Below, piece by piece: positions 1 to 7,553 of a DNA stretch of 45,962 bases (its first letter is position 1; each line of letters begins with the position of its first letter). Both the position numbers and the translations under genes were made by a program. Source of the stretch: an uncultured Blautia sp. (GTDB lineage: Bacteria > Bacillota > Clostridia > Lachnospirales > Lachnospiraceae); the NCBI GenBank assembly GCA_934364795.1, contig CAKRMK010000025.1, forward strand, positions 1-45,962, given 5' to 3'. The notes beneath the pieces were generated by a model. It searched no databases and was not told the origin of the DNA. It was given only the letters and a program-made list of their open reading frames with translations.

Positions 1-295
1 CCGGATTTTCAATATTTTTTTATTCCTCATCAGCCCTAAAATTTGTTTAGGGGAGATTTTTTCGGAAGTTCACATTTATACACCCAGCCCGCTGCTAAAA
101 AAAACAGTGGCATATGAAAAGAATACAGCCAATTAAAAACAGTTCGATTAGAATAGATATGCCCTATCGCAACAAGAATAATACCTATACCTTTTAATAT
201 ATCAAGCCATGATAAACACTCTGCTCTGCTCTGCTCTGCTCTGCTCTGCTCTGCTCTGCTCTGCTCTGCTCTGCTCTGCTCTGCTCTGCTCTCAA
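1..295 (-). pseudogene. Acyltransferase-3 family protein, N-terminal part, out of frame (partial)
   Basis: Reading leftward from about 218, the frame gives [12 protein letters not shown] followed by LVAIGH and FHMPLFFLAAGWVYK. This is the first two membrane segments of acyltransferase-3 (OatA/WecH-like) sugar O-acetylases. The family is about 330 residues with roughly ten membrane helices and acetylates cell-surface glycans. The frame enters from a CTGCT repeat (219-292). With the present repeat number it has no start codon, because a TAA lies at 302-300. It is broken again at a TAG near position 16. One extra base around the A6 run (plus-strand T6, 57-62) would instead join it to a frame reading SPKQILGLMRNKKILKIR, which runs off the window. 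A TTG at 295-293 could start the gene if the repeat had 13 or 16 units. The gene is therefore doubly out of frame and incomplete. The family call is fairly firm; activity is not expected in this form. Confidence 0.72.
219..292. repeat. CTGCT pentanucleotide tandem repeat, about 14.8 units
   Basis: Fourteen perfect CTGCT units occupy 221-290, with partial units on both sides. On the minus strand this is AGCAG, which reads as a repeating R-A-E-Q-S pentapeptide at the head of the acyltransferase frame. Five is not a multiple of three, so each gained or lost unit shifts the frame. Of the three phases, one has an upstream stop and no start (present state), one meets TGA at once, and one begins at a TTG at 295. 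Confidence 0.97.
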
Positions 296-296
296 G

Positions 297-326
297 ATTT
301 TATCCCTTTCTCTTACTAATTGTCAA
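297..326 (-). promoter_or_regulatory. Putative promoter upstream of the pentanucleotide repeat
   Basis: TTGACA (326-321), an 18-base spacer, then TAAAAT (302-297) on the minus strand. Transcription would begin at or just inside the repeat. The same stretch holds the purine-rich AGAAAGGG that could act as ribosome binding site for the TTG at 295, so promoter and ribosome-site readings compete. Confidence 0.4.
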
Positions 327-343
327 ATCGCCTTATAATAATC

Positions 344-505
344 TTACTTTGAGCACACATAATTTGATTTTACTAGATAATCAATTATGCAATTATATAT
401 TCTCATAGCTCCATTATCATTTGGATGCACCCATACTTCATCACCATATTTATTACGTTCATGTAATAGATTATCTCTATAATTCCCACTATTGATTCCT
501 ACCAT
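344..505 (-). pseudogene. C-terminal fragment of an SGNH/GDSL-type hydrolase
   Basis: A 53-residue frame ends in [19 protein letters not shown] followed by DYL. This resembles the end of SGNH hydrolases, where an Asp/His-Pro-Asn block is followed by a glycine and a final helix. No upstream catalytic GDS block exists: the frame is closed by TAG just upstream. I read it as a scar of a lost hydrolase gene, perhaps a polysaccharide esterase. The match rests on one short motif. Confidence 0.4.
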
Positions 506-592
506 AGCCAGCCATAAGACCGTTGCCTACTGCTCACCACGAAGAGGTGTGCGATGTTTCGAGCAGCGTAGGGAGCTTCCGTTCCCAGTAAA

Positions 593-1495
593 TCATAGAT
601 CACTGAATAGGTCAGCCTTATACACGCCATCCGCAAACATTTTTTTGAAGCTGTCTTTCACTGCTGCGACATCTTCATGGTAGGTCATACCATACCAGGT
701 GTCGTTGGTCTTCAGAACCTTCACAGACATCTTGCCTTCAGTCAGCAGCTCACCGATGAAGATAGGAATCAGATACTCTGCTTTCTGAGGATTACCCGGT
801 ACTTCTTTCTCGAAAAACTCCTTGAAACCATTTTCCAGCACATTCAGAAAATCAGGAGTCAAGCCCCACATATTCATGGAAACCAGGGAATTCACATCAA
901 CAACCACACCGTCTGCCTCTGCTCCATCTGCAGTTTTCACGATGTTCTTGGTCTCCACAACCTCTGTCAAGTTCCCATTCTCGTCCATCTTGCAGATGCC
1001 ACGAGTCACGCCGCCATTATCGGACAGCGTGTTCTTCAGCACAAAACCTGCCATACAGGACTTGCCACCATTCACCAGATAATCATGGACAGCCTTAAAG
1101 CCTTCCTTGCCATAGTAATCATCTGCATTGATCACAATGAACGGGGTATCAATCACATTTTTCGCAGCAAGCACAGCCTGTCCAGTTCCCCACGGCTTTG
1201 TACGGCCTGCCGGAAGTTCTCCCGGAATATCGTTGATATCCTGGAATGCATAGTCCACAGTTACATTATGACTGGAGCAAATGGAAGCAATACGATCACC
1301 GATGACCTCTTTGAACTCCTTCTCGATATCCTTACGGATGATAAATACTACATGATTGAAGCCAGCCTCAATCGCATCGTGGATTGAGTAGTCCATGATG
1401 ATGTGATTAGCATCATCGACCGGCTCCAACTGTTTTATTCCTGTTCCAAATCGGCTGCCGATTCCGGCTGCCATGATAAGTAATGTTGTATTCAT
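593..1495 (-). CDS. Sugar-phosphate/choline-type nucleotidyltransferase
   Basis: This 300-residue protein opens with LLIMAAGIGSRFGTGIKQL, the nucleotide-binding signature of the NTP_transferase fold (G-x-G-x-R followed by a lysine). It carries FIVINADDYYG near residue 120, whose aspartates would hold the metal ion. Family members load a sugar-1-phosphate or phosphocholine onto a nucleotide, giving activated donors for glycan assembly in the cytoplasm. An AAGGAG site lies just before the ATG. It sits at the downstream end of the polysaccharide cluster and probably supplies or modifies a precursor. The substrate cannot be told from the sequence; glucose-1-phosphate and choline phosphate are both possible. 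Confidence 0.85.
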   Translation of the reverse strand: MNTTLLIMAAGIGSRFGTGIKQLEPVDDANHIIMDYSIHDAIEAGFNHVVFIIRKDIEKEFKEVIGDRIASICSSHNVTVDYAFQDINDIPGELPAGRTKPWGTGQAVLAAKNVIDTPFIVINADDYYGKEGFKAVHDYLVNGGKSCMAGFVLKNTLSDNGGVTRGICKMDENGNLTEVVETKNIVKTADGAEADGVVVDVNSLVSMNMWGLTPDFLNVLENGFKEFFEKEVPGNPQKAEYLIPIFIGELLTEGKMSVKVLKTNDTWYGMTYHEDVAAVKDSFKKMFADGVYKADLFSDL

Positions 1496-1503
1496 ATCTC
1501 TCC

Positions 1504-1620
1504 TTACTGTGCCCGTGCTGCTTTGATTGGATATACCTTAATGCACTGGTAGCAACGAACACATGCACACTTGTTTTCATCAATCTGCGGATACTCAAAA
1601 CCTTCTTCATCCTCTAGCAG
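1504..1620 (-). pseudogene. Remnant of a ferredoxin-type [4Fe-4S] domain
   Basis: A 38-residue frame reads EDEEGFEYPQIDENKCACV and then RCYQCIKVYP. This resembles the GF-YP-ID-KC lead-in and cysteine cluster of Fe-S domains in F420-hydrogenase-beta-like proteins of glycan clusters. It has no start codon and follows an in-frame TAA (1623-1621). It is in the same frame that the neighbouring gene would enter if its poly-G tract had nine bases. It is probably a fragment left by a recombination between related genes. Confidence 0.4.
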
Positions 1621-1658
1621 TTAAAGTTTTTTATATGTCATATCATACATATCAATTT

Positions 1659-2762
1659 TTACTGCTGCCCCCCCCGAATGATTTTTGCTTTATGAAGAAG
1701 ATATTTCAATCGGCGGATATAATACATTTTCGGGTGACAACGTGAGATCGCATGATAAAATCCCTTATCTATGTTTTTGAAAAATATCTTTCTCTCTGTT
1801 GGCATTTTTGACGGGTGGCTTAACTGATGATTAGCCTCTACAGCTTTATTTAAATCCACATCTCTTAATTCAATTTTCGTATTATTTAATAATTCTTTTC
1901 CTTTTTCTGTTTGACAAAGAATTAATGAGATTCCCTTTTTTTGCTCCTCTGCCTCTAGCTCACTTCCCCATGAATCTCCCAATGTAATATCTGAAACTCT
2001 GTCCAAAGTTGCATACCGACATGAATAACAATTTTCAGTATAATCAAGCGATGTCAGAAATGCAAAAGTATACAAATCCGACTCACCATCAAATGATATT
2101 CTTTTATATCCAGACTGTAGTCCAAATCCTTCCTTATTTCGGAATTTTAATTCACTGATTGATTGAATATCCACATTATTTTCATGTAAAAAGCCGTTCA
2201 AAATTTGCGGTGACGGAGATCCATGACAAATAAGATCTACAGTATAGAGGTTATCACACTTTTTGATATAGTTTTTTACAGCAGCGACTTGGCAGGGCAA
2301 GCCAATAAACATAACTTTATTTCCCGCTTTAATCTTTTCAGACACTTTTTTATAGATATTTTGTGGGTTACTTTTAACATACTTTGAACCCGCAAACTTT
2401 TTTGCATGATTCAAGTCATTTGTAATATCAAAAACAAATTCACCATTTTTGAAAAGGCAAGCCGCAACATATCCACCATTTCGAATAAATGATTCCATCA
2501 ATCCTGCCGCAACACCTCCAGAAGAGGATGTTTGTCTTGTTGCATCCACCCAACCTTGATACCATTCCTGTGGGCGTTTCATTTTTAATGCACCATTATT
2601 GGGGCATACTTTTTCACATGCCCCACAATTGACACACAAGTTCTCATTAATGCTTGCATTCATCGCAGATAAAGAGTCCACAATAGAAATAGCATCCTTT
2701 TTACATATATCCAAGCATGCTTTACAACCAGCGCATTGATTGAGTTTACAAACTGTTTTCAT
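1659..2762 (-). CDS. F420-hydrogenase/dehydrogenase beta-like Fe-S protein of a glycan cluster
   Basis: The protein is about 368 residues. The N-terminus has two [4Fe-4S] ferredoxin motifs, CAGCKACLDIC and CVNCGACEKVC. These are followed by the F420H2-dehydrogenase beta-type region, with SSSGG near residue 80, GLPCQVAA near 160 and DLICHGSPS near 185. Such proteins often sit beside polysaccharide pyruvyl transferases in Firmicutes glycan clusters, as here two genes upstream; their exact redox role is not settled. The ATG at 2762 matches the usual family start; a GTG at 2771 is an alternative. The last codons contain a run of eight G (1668-1675). With eight the protein ends RGGQQ. With nine it would gain about a dozen residues, and with seven it would end differently, so tract length sets the tail. 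Confidence 0.82.
   Translation of the reverse strand: MKTVCKLNQCAGCKACLDICKKDAISIVDSLSAMNASINENLCVNCGACEKVCPNNGALKMKRPQEWYQGWVDATRQTSSSGGVAAGLMESFIRNGGYVAACLFKNGEFVFDITNDLNHAKKFAGSKYVKSNPQNIYKKVSEKIKAGNKVMFIGLPCQVAAVKNYIKKCDNLYTVDLICHGSPSPQILNGFLHENNVDIQSISELKFRNKEGFGLQSGYKRISFDGESDLYTFAFLTSLDYTENCYSCRYATLDRVSDITLGDSWGSELEAEEQKKGISLILCQTEKGKELLNNTKIELRDVDLNKAVEANHQLSHPSKMPTERKIFFKNIDKGFYHAISRCHPKMYYIRRLKYLLHKAKIIRGGQQ
1668..1675. repeat. Poly-C/G homopolymer, 8 bases, at the 3' end of the Fe-S gene
   Basis: Eight consecutive C on plus, G on the coding strand, six codons before the stop. Each length gives a different C-terminus: RGGSSKN with 7, RGGQQ with 8, and RGGAAVKIDMYDMTYKKL with 9. Which one is native cannot be decided from this sequence. 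Confidence 0.95.
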
Positions 2763-2862
2763 TCCTTCCACACCATCTTTCTGTCAGTTAAGTTCATTTT
2801 TCTTTACAACAAGCGCCCATTTAAAATGATATTCTCAAGATAATTGACCACACTTATTTTCT

Positions 2863-4392
2863 CTATTTATTTTTTAGATGAAACATTCTTTTCACCAAGG
2901 AAACTGCTCCTGCAAATTCATCCATCTTGAAAAATAACAGAAGCATTATCACACTAGATATTATAACGCAAACAAGCGCTTTTAAAATCAATCCAATCCA
3001 TCCATCTACAGATATCAAATTCACAGCATTATAAGACAGAAAAGAGGCTACAACTGCCGAAAACGCATAATAGCAAAGTTTAGAAACATATTTAATTGGA
3101 TTTCTTTTAAATATTAATTTAAAGATGTTTGTAGTTATCCATGGAGCACTAACAATTGCCATACTGACAATTGTGGATAGCACGATTCCATATAGTCCAA
3201 TAAACTTAACCGTAAATAAATTGAAGCCAAGGTTAAGTACTCCAGAAATAAGTGGTCTAAATCGGTCTTGATGCCAAATTCCACCTGCATCTTTATATAC
3301 ACTAGCCATCATAATGTACTCATATATCCAGAAATATACGCATAATAAAACAACCAATGAAAATGGCAAGAGAAGATTTTCGCCCATCCAAAGTTTCATA
3401 AATGGTTGATACAATCCCATAAAGCAGGCACAGCAAATTCCACTCACAAAAGAAACTAATAAAGTAAAAACGCGAAATTCTTCATAATTTTGATCAATGG
3501 ATTTCGTTAGCATGCTGTTACCAACTCCAGCCGTAATAGATGCGTAAATAATAGACATAAATCCAATAATCGAACTCATTATATAATAATAGTTTTGATA
3601 TTGTGCCAGAACTGTCAATCCCAAAAATGCTGATATGACGATTGTATCTGCCGAACTTACAATCGTATACCCTAATTTTGAAGTAAATAGATCTCGGATT
3701 TTTCCATTAATTTGTCTAATTTCTTCTTTTGGAAGTCTTCCTTCAGGATTATATTGTGGAAACATTCTTTTCGCTGCAACCGCAATAAACAAATTATTCA
3801 GAATCTGCGTAAATAAGAGAACAATAACAAAATAATAGTAGTTATGAAATAAAACCAATGCAGCAATCTGCAAAATATACTTTACGGTTTCTGTTCCTAA
3901 TGTAACCTTGCTTGCCACGTCGTTTCTCTGATGGGCTTGCAAAATACTATTCCTATATGCAAAAAGCCAATAAGTCAAAACTGTGGCAAATAAATTTAAC
4001 AGATATAGTATATAAACATTCATATCCGCTGGGATATTCCCTGATATAAGCTTTGGTATAAATGGTGTTAATCCCAGACCAATGATAAGAATTATGCCAC
4101 CAATAACGCGGTAATAAATCTTATACAACTTCATTAATGCGCAGATAGTAAGTGAGTCATCTTCTGCAATTGGTTTATACATACTAAAAACCATGGCACT
4201 TCCAACACCAAGTTCTGCCAAATTCAGCACTTGAAGTACAGATGTAAATAGGCTATTTAAGCCAAGGTACTCAACACCAATCGTATACATCATAACAGTG
4301 CGCATGATGAATGGTAATAAAATCTGATATATTTTTAGTAAAACCCCAAATATAATATTACGTGACGCATTTTTTGTCTTTTCGATTTTCAT
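2863..4392 (-). CDS. wzx: Wzx-like oligosaccharide flippase
   Basis: This 509-residue polytopic membrane protein belongs to the MOP/PST superfamily. It opens with NIIFGVLLKIYQILLPFIMR and MMYTIGVEYLGLNSLF, the typical first two helices of polysaccharide exporters, and about twelve to fourteen hydrophobic segments follow. It would flip undecaprenyl-linked repeat units across the membrane for the Wzy polymerase encoded nearby. Its ATG overlaps the upstream pyruvyl transferase stop by four bases (ATGA), so the two are translationally coupled. The length is normal for the family and no frame disruption is seen. The flippase fold is clear; the transported glycan is unknown. Confidence 0.9.
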   Translation of the reverse strand: MKIEKTKNASRNIIFGVLLKIYQILLPFIMRTVMMYTIGVEYLGLNSLFTSVLQVLNLAELGVGSAMVFSMYKPIAEDDSLTICALMKLYKIYYRVIGGIILIIGLGLTPFIPKLISGNIPADMNVYILYLLNLFATVLTYWLFAYRNSILQAHQRNDVASKVTLGTETVKYILQIAALVLFHNYYYFVIVLLFTQILNNLFIAVAAKRMFPQYNPEGRLPKEEIRQINGKIRDLFTSKLGYTIVSSADTIVISAFLGLTVLAQYQNYYYIMSSIIGFMSIIYASITAGVGNSMLTKSIDQNYEEFRVFTLLVSFVSGICCACFMGLYQPFMKLWMGENLLLPFSLVVLLCVYFWIYEYIMMASVYKDAGGIWHQDRFRPLISGVLNLGFNLFTVKFIGLYGIVLSTIVSMAIVSAPWITTNIFKLIFKRNPIKYVSKLCYYAFSAVVASFLSYNAVNLISVDGWIGLILKALVCVIISSVIMLLLFFKMDEFAGAVSLVKRMFHLKNK

Positions 4393-5522
4393 GATTTTCT
4401 TTCACCTTCGATTGCTTGATATAAGACCTCAATACACTCACTTGCCTTTGCATGTTTCTTTTCATTAACACGAACATAGTCAATCGGTTTAGTTAAATCA
4501 AAGTCTGATATTTCACCAAGTTTTATATACCTATTCTTCAAGCCAACCAACTCTAAAATATTAACTAATCTTTCATCATTTGTCCGCTTACTCACACAAA
4601 CAAAAGGCCGCTCAAAAATCAAGGAAAAAGCAGTTCCATGAAAAGATTCTGTAACAACGTAAGACGCATACCTAAAAAAGTTCAGAAAATCCGAAGGTGA
4701 AGTTTTTACTTTTTCAACTAGTATTCCGTTCTTTTTAAGAAGCTTTATTTCTTTTATATTAGAAGCAGTCATAATTGTGTAGACTGGCATATGTAATTTC
4801 TCAGAAATATACTTTGCTGCCTGAATTCCAGCTTCGCTAGTCCAAACATTATATAAGAAAATATAGTTTTCTCTAACAATCCTATCAGCAATTAAACTTT
4901 TGTAATCTTCTTTATCGCATAAAAGTGTCGGATCTAATAATGTGTACACATTTTTTTTATTAAAAATATAATTTTGTAGTTTTTTAGATCCCGACTTTTC
5001 TCTTACAGAAATGAGATCAAAATTACATATCTGCTTTCTTAATTCATCTGAGCATCTTTCTTCTGTATAATTCGTATCGTTAATGCTACATGCATATGAC
5101 ACTTTTCTTCCTGCAAAAGAAAATGGCAGAAAAAACACCGGATCACAATCTTTTGCTCGCAAGTTCCAAACTTGGTCACTACCCACAACAATTACATCAT
5201 AAAGATTTCCTGTTTTATCTGCGTTTGTACTGTTATATTCTATTTGGCTTAGCGGCAGTTGTTTTTCTCTAAACTTTTCAAATAAATAAACCTGATTTTT
5301 TATCTCCTTTCTTAACGGAATTCTTTTTAAATTGTATTTGATATTATTCATCGTATTCCACGGTCTATAAAGCCCGTAAAGATAATCATATTTATCCGGC
5401 TTGTAATCAATCACTTCAACACTATATTTCTTGGATATTGTCTTTGTAAGGGCCCATGCTTGTAAAACCGAACCATAATTAATTGACTTATGAAATGTTA
5501 ATAGTCCTATGTCGTTTCGCAT
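4389..5522 (-). CDS. Polysaccharide pyruvyl transferase family protein
   Basis: The protein is about 377 residues from the ATG at 5522, beginning MRNDIGLLTFHKSINYGSVL. This is the usual start of the CsaB/WcaK family, where a conserved asparagine-tyrosine-glycine follows. Further signatures are VVGSDQVWN near residue 110 and YVVTESFHGTAFS near residue 290, the His-Gly segment of the donor-binding domain. The family adds a pyruvate ketal to sugars of surface polysaccharides, giving a negative charge. A TTG at 5552 overlapping the upstream stop is a possible coupled start. A run of eight A on the coding strand (plus T8, 4951-4958) is in frame. Its partner is probably the Fe-S protein encoded two genes downstream. 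Confidence 0.87.
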   Translation of the reverse strand: MRNDIGLLTFHKSINYGSVLQAWALTKTISKKYSVEVIDYKPDKYDYLYGLYRPWNTMNNIKYNLKRIPLRKEIKNQVYLFEKFREKQLPLSQIEYNSTNADKTGNLYDVIVVGSDQVWNLRAKDCDPVFFLPFSFAGRKVSYACSINDTNYTEERCSDELRKQICNFDLISVREKSGSKKLQNYIFNKKNVYTLLDPTLLCDKEDYKSLIADRIVRENYIFLYNVWTSEAGIQAAKYISEKLHMPVYTIMTASNIKEIKLLKKNGILVEKVKTSPSDFLNFFRYASYVVTESFHGTAFSLIFERPFVCVSKRTNDERLVNILELVGLKNRYIKLGEISDFDLTKPIDYVRVNEKKHAKASECIEVLYQAIEGERKS

Positions 5523-5548
5523 ATTTTCTAAATATTCCTCTTCTAGCT

Positions 5549-6544
5549 TCAATCTTTTAGTTTATTCTTGTGTATCCTATATAGAATACCATAAAGTTCT
5601 GGCATTTTGAGAACAAGCAGCGTATCTGCTTTTGCTTTAACAGACGAATTATAATAAAGATAACACTGCTTATTGGCTTGAATAACCTGTTGCAAAAACT
5701 TCACTATCTTCTTATCAACTATGTTTTGGCTGCTTACCTCTTTAAATCGTTCAATTGCATGTTGCACCATTCTCGCTTTGGAAGACGTGTCAAGAGTTGT
5801 ACTACGCTTAGCAAGCAGCTCGTTGATTTCCTTCCACGCTTGAAACTCTGTTAACCTCCGTGCATTATATGAGCCATGCGAAATTGAGTTATCGTATATA
5901 AAGTAATAATAAAGTTTTTGTGAAACATATGAAATGCTCTCACATTTCATGAGTGCATTAGCAAAGAATAATGAATCCTCTCCCACCAGAATACTCGTGT
6001 CAAATTTTATATCTTGTAATAAGCTGCTATGAAATAATGCCCCCCAAACAGTCGCATGAGACCAAGATTCCATAAAATTGTAGTCCTCAACTTTTATGAG
6101 ACGCGGGCTTATTTCAGATTGAATTGGCAACTCGTTATTTTCATCGTTATCTGCACTACAATACAATGCTTCACATGTTGAAATCTTTGTATTAGTAATT
6201 AATGCCGTATACAGTAGCACTTCTATATATAACTCAGAAACCATGTCATCTGCATCAACAAAAGCCACATATTCCCCTCTTACCAGCTCAAGTCCACGAT
6301 TTCTTGCCGCCGAAGCACCAGCATTCTCCTGATGTAATACTTCAACCCTTGAATCTTTTTGTACATATTTGTCACATACAGATGGAGAGTCATCTTTTGA
6401 TCCATCATCAATCAAAATCAATTGAAGATTCTTATAAGTTTGTCTAAGCAGACTATCAATTGATCTGCACAGCTTATCTCCACAGTTATAAACCGGCATG
6501 ATAATACTAACCAAACTTTTTTGGCTCTTCATATACTTTTGCAC
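5549..6544 (-). CDS. GT2 family glycosyltransferase
   Basis: This 331-residue protein has a GT-A fold domain at the N-terminus: VSIIMPVYNCGDKL, then LILIDDGSKDDS, then the metal-binding VAFVDADDMVS near residue 95. The C-terminal part is variable and holds acceptor determinants. It would transfer a sugar from a nucleotide donor to the growing lipid-linked repeat unit at the inner membrane face. The start shown is a GTG; an ATG at 6532 (MKSQKSLV) is also plausible. A six-G run (6040-6045) lies in frame in VWGALFH and is the next-longest G tract I noticed in the cluster. The donor sugar is not predictable. Confidence 0.88.
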   Translation of the reverse strand: MQKYMKSQKSLVSIIMPVYNCGDKLCRSIDSLLRQTYKNLQLILIDDGSKDDSPSVCDKYVQKDSRVEVLHQENAGASAARNRGLELVRGEYVAFVDADDMVSELYIEVLLYTALITNTKISTCEALYCSADNDENNELPIQSEISPRLIKVEDYNFMESWSHATVWGALFHSSLLQDIKFDTSILVGEDSLFFANALMKCESISYVSQKLYYYFIYDNSISHGSYNARRLTEFQAWKEINELLAKRSTTLDTSSKARMVQHAIERFKEVSSQNIVDKKIVKFLQQVIQANKQCYLYYNSSVKAKADTLLVLKMPELYGILYRIHKNKLKD

Positions 6545-6578
6545 CTAATCATCACCTCATCCATCTATATTTTATATG

Positions 6579-7553
6579 TCACTTATGACCCATAATCTTT
6601 TCCTTTACAAGTAGATACGGATTGTAGAGATGTAAAAGAATCATTATAGCTATCTTCTTCTCTTTTGATGGGGTCTGATCATCATTAAAGAAATAACTCT
6701 TATTTTTTCGGAACTCGTTCATTAGATGATCGTACTCTTGTGTTTTCTTTGTTCCATTACATTTAATATACTTATTCAATAACGCATAAATGTTCATTGT
6801 TTTATAGCGATAAAAACTTGGCATACAACTTGGATACGCTTTATCAAGAAATTTTTCTATTGAATTCAGATTTTTCTCGATGATTTTTCTGGCATCTGTA
6901 CTATATTTCAATTTTGTAATACTGCCTGGACGACTCCGATAAAAATATTCCGTTGTACCGGTATGTGCTACTCTGCCAGCCAAGTCTACTATTTTATAGA
7001 AAACTGCAATGTCTTCATTATTTTCACCAACTGGAAAACGTATTTCTTCAAATAGATTACGAGCATAAATTTTATCCCAAGCAGCAACATCCATCGACTT
7101 TCCTAAGAGTATTTCATTCAATGCTTCTTCAGCTGAGTATGCTCTTGCTGGGCCATTAAATGTGACTGCTCTAGTTGAATGACCATCTGTAATAAATCTT
7201 GCACAAGTCGCCATTTCAACATTGTATTTTTTACATGCCACGAGCAAATGCTCTACCATTGTGTTTTCAATCCAGTCATCACTATCAACAAAAACGATAT
7301 AGTCTCCATGTGCGGTATCAATACCAACATTTCTTGCATCCGATAATCCACCATTCTTTTTGTGGATCACCTTTATTCTCGCATCCTTTTTTTCGAATGC
7401 GTCGCATATGTCTGGACATTTATCTGGACTGCCATCATCAACCAAAATAATTTCTAGATTTTTATATGTTTGATTAATAATAGAATCTATACATTTACTT
7501 AAATATTCTTCAACGCCATATATTGGCACAATAACACTTATTAAGTCACTCAT
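6579..7553 (-). CDS. GT2 family glycosyltransferase
   Basis: This 324-residue protein begins SDLISVIVPIYGVEEYLSKC, with IILVDDGSPDKCPDICD near residue 40 and the DxD-type IVFVDSDDW near residue 90, so it has a complete GT-A catalytic domain. AGGAG precedes the ATG by seven bases. The gene start overlaps the end of the full-length (nine-G) form of the upstream polymerase gene by eight bases. In the present eight-G form, ribosomes on the polymerase mRNA would stop about 50 bases earlier, which may lower coupled translation of this enzyme. It is similar in layout to the GT2 encoded at 9950 and may be an old duplicate. Confidence 0.88.
   Translation of the reverse strand: MSDLISVIVPIYGVEEYLSKCIDSIINQTYKNLEIILVDDGSPDKCPDICDAFEKKDARIKVIHKKNGGLSDARNVGIDTAHGDYIVFVDSDDWIENTMVEHLLVACKKYNVEMATCARFITDGHSTRAVTFNGPARAYSAEEALNEILLGKSMDVAAWDKIYARNLFEEIRFPVGENNEDIAVFYKIVDLAGRVAHTGTTEYFYRSRPGSITKLKYSTDARKIIEKNLNSIEKFLDKAYPSCMPSFYRYKTMNIYALLNKYIKCNGTKKTQEYDHLMNEFRKNKSYFFNDDQTPSKEKKIAIMILLHLYNPYLLVKEKIMGHK

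Noticed and set aside
219..292. CTGCT repeat as a CRISPR array
   Set aside because: The unit is five bases with no spacers; it is a simple tandem repeat within a reading frame.
677..1387. 236-codon plus-strand frame opposite the nucleotidyltransferase
   Set aside because: Shadow frame; the minus-strand gene has motifs and a ribosome site.
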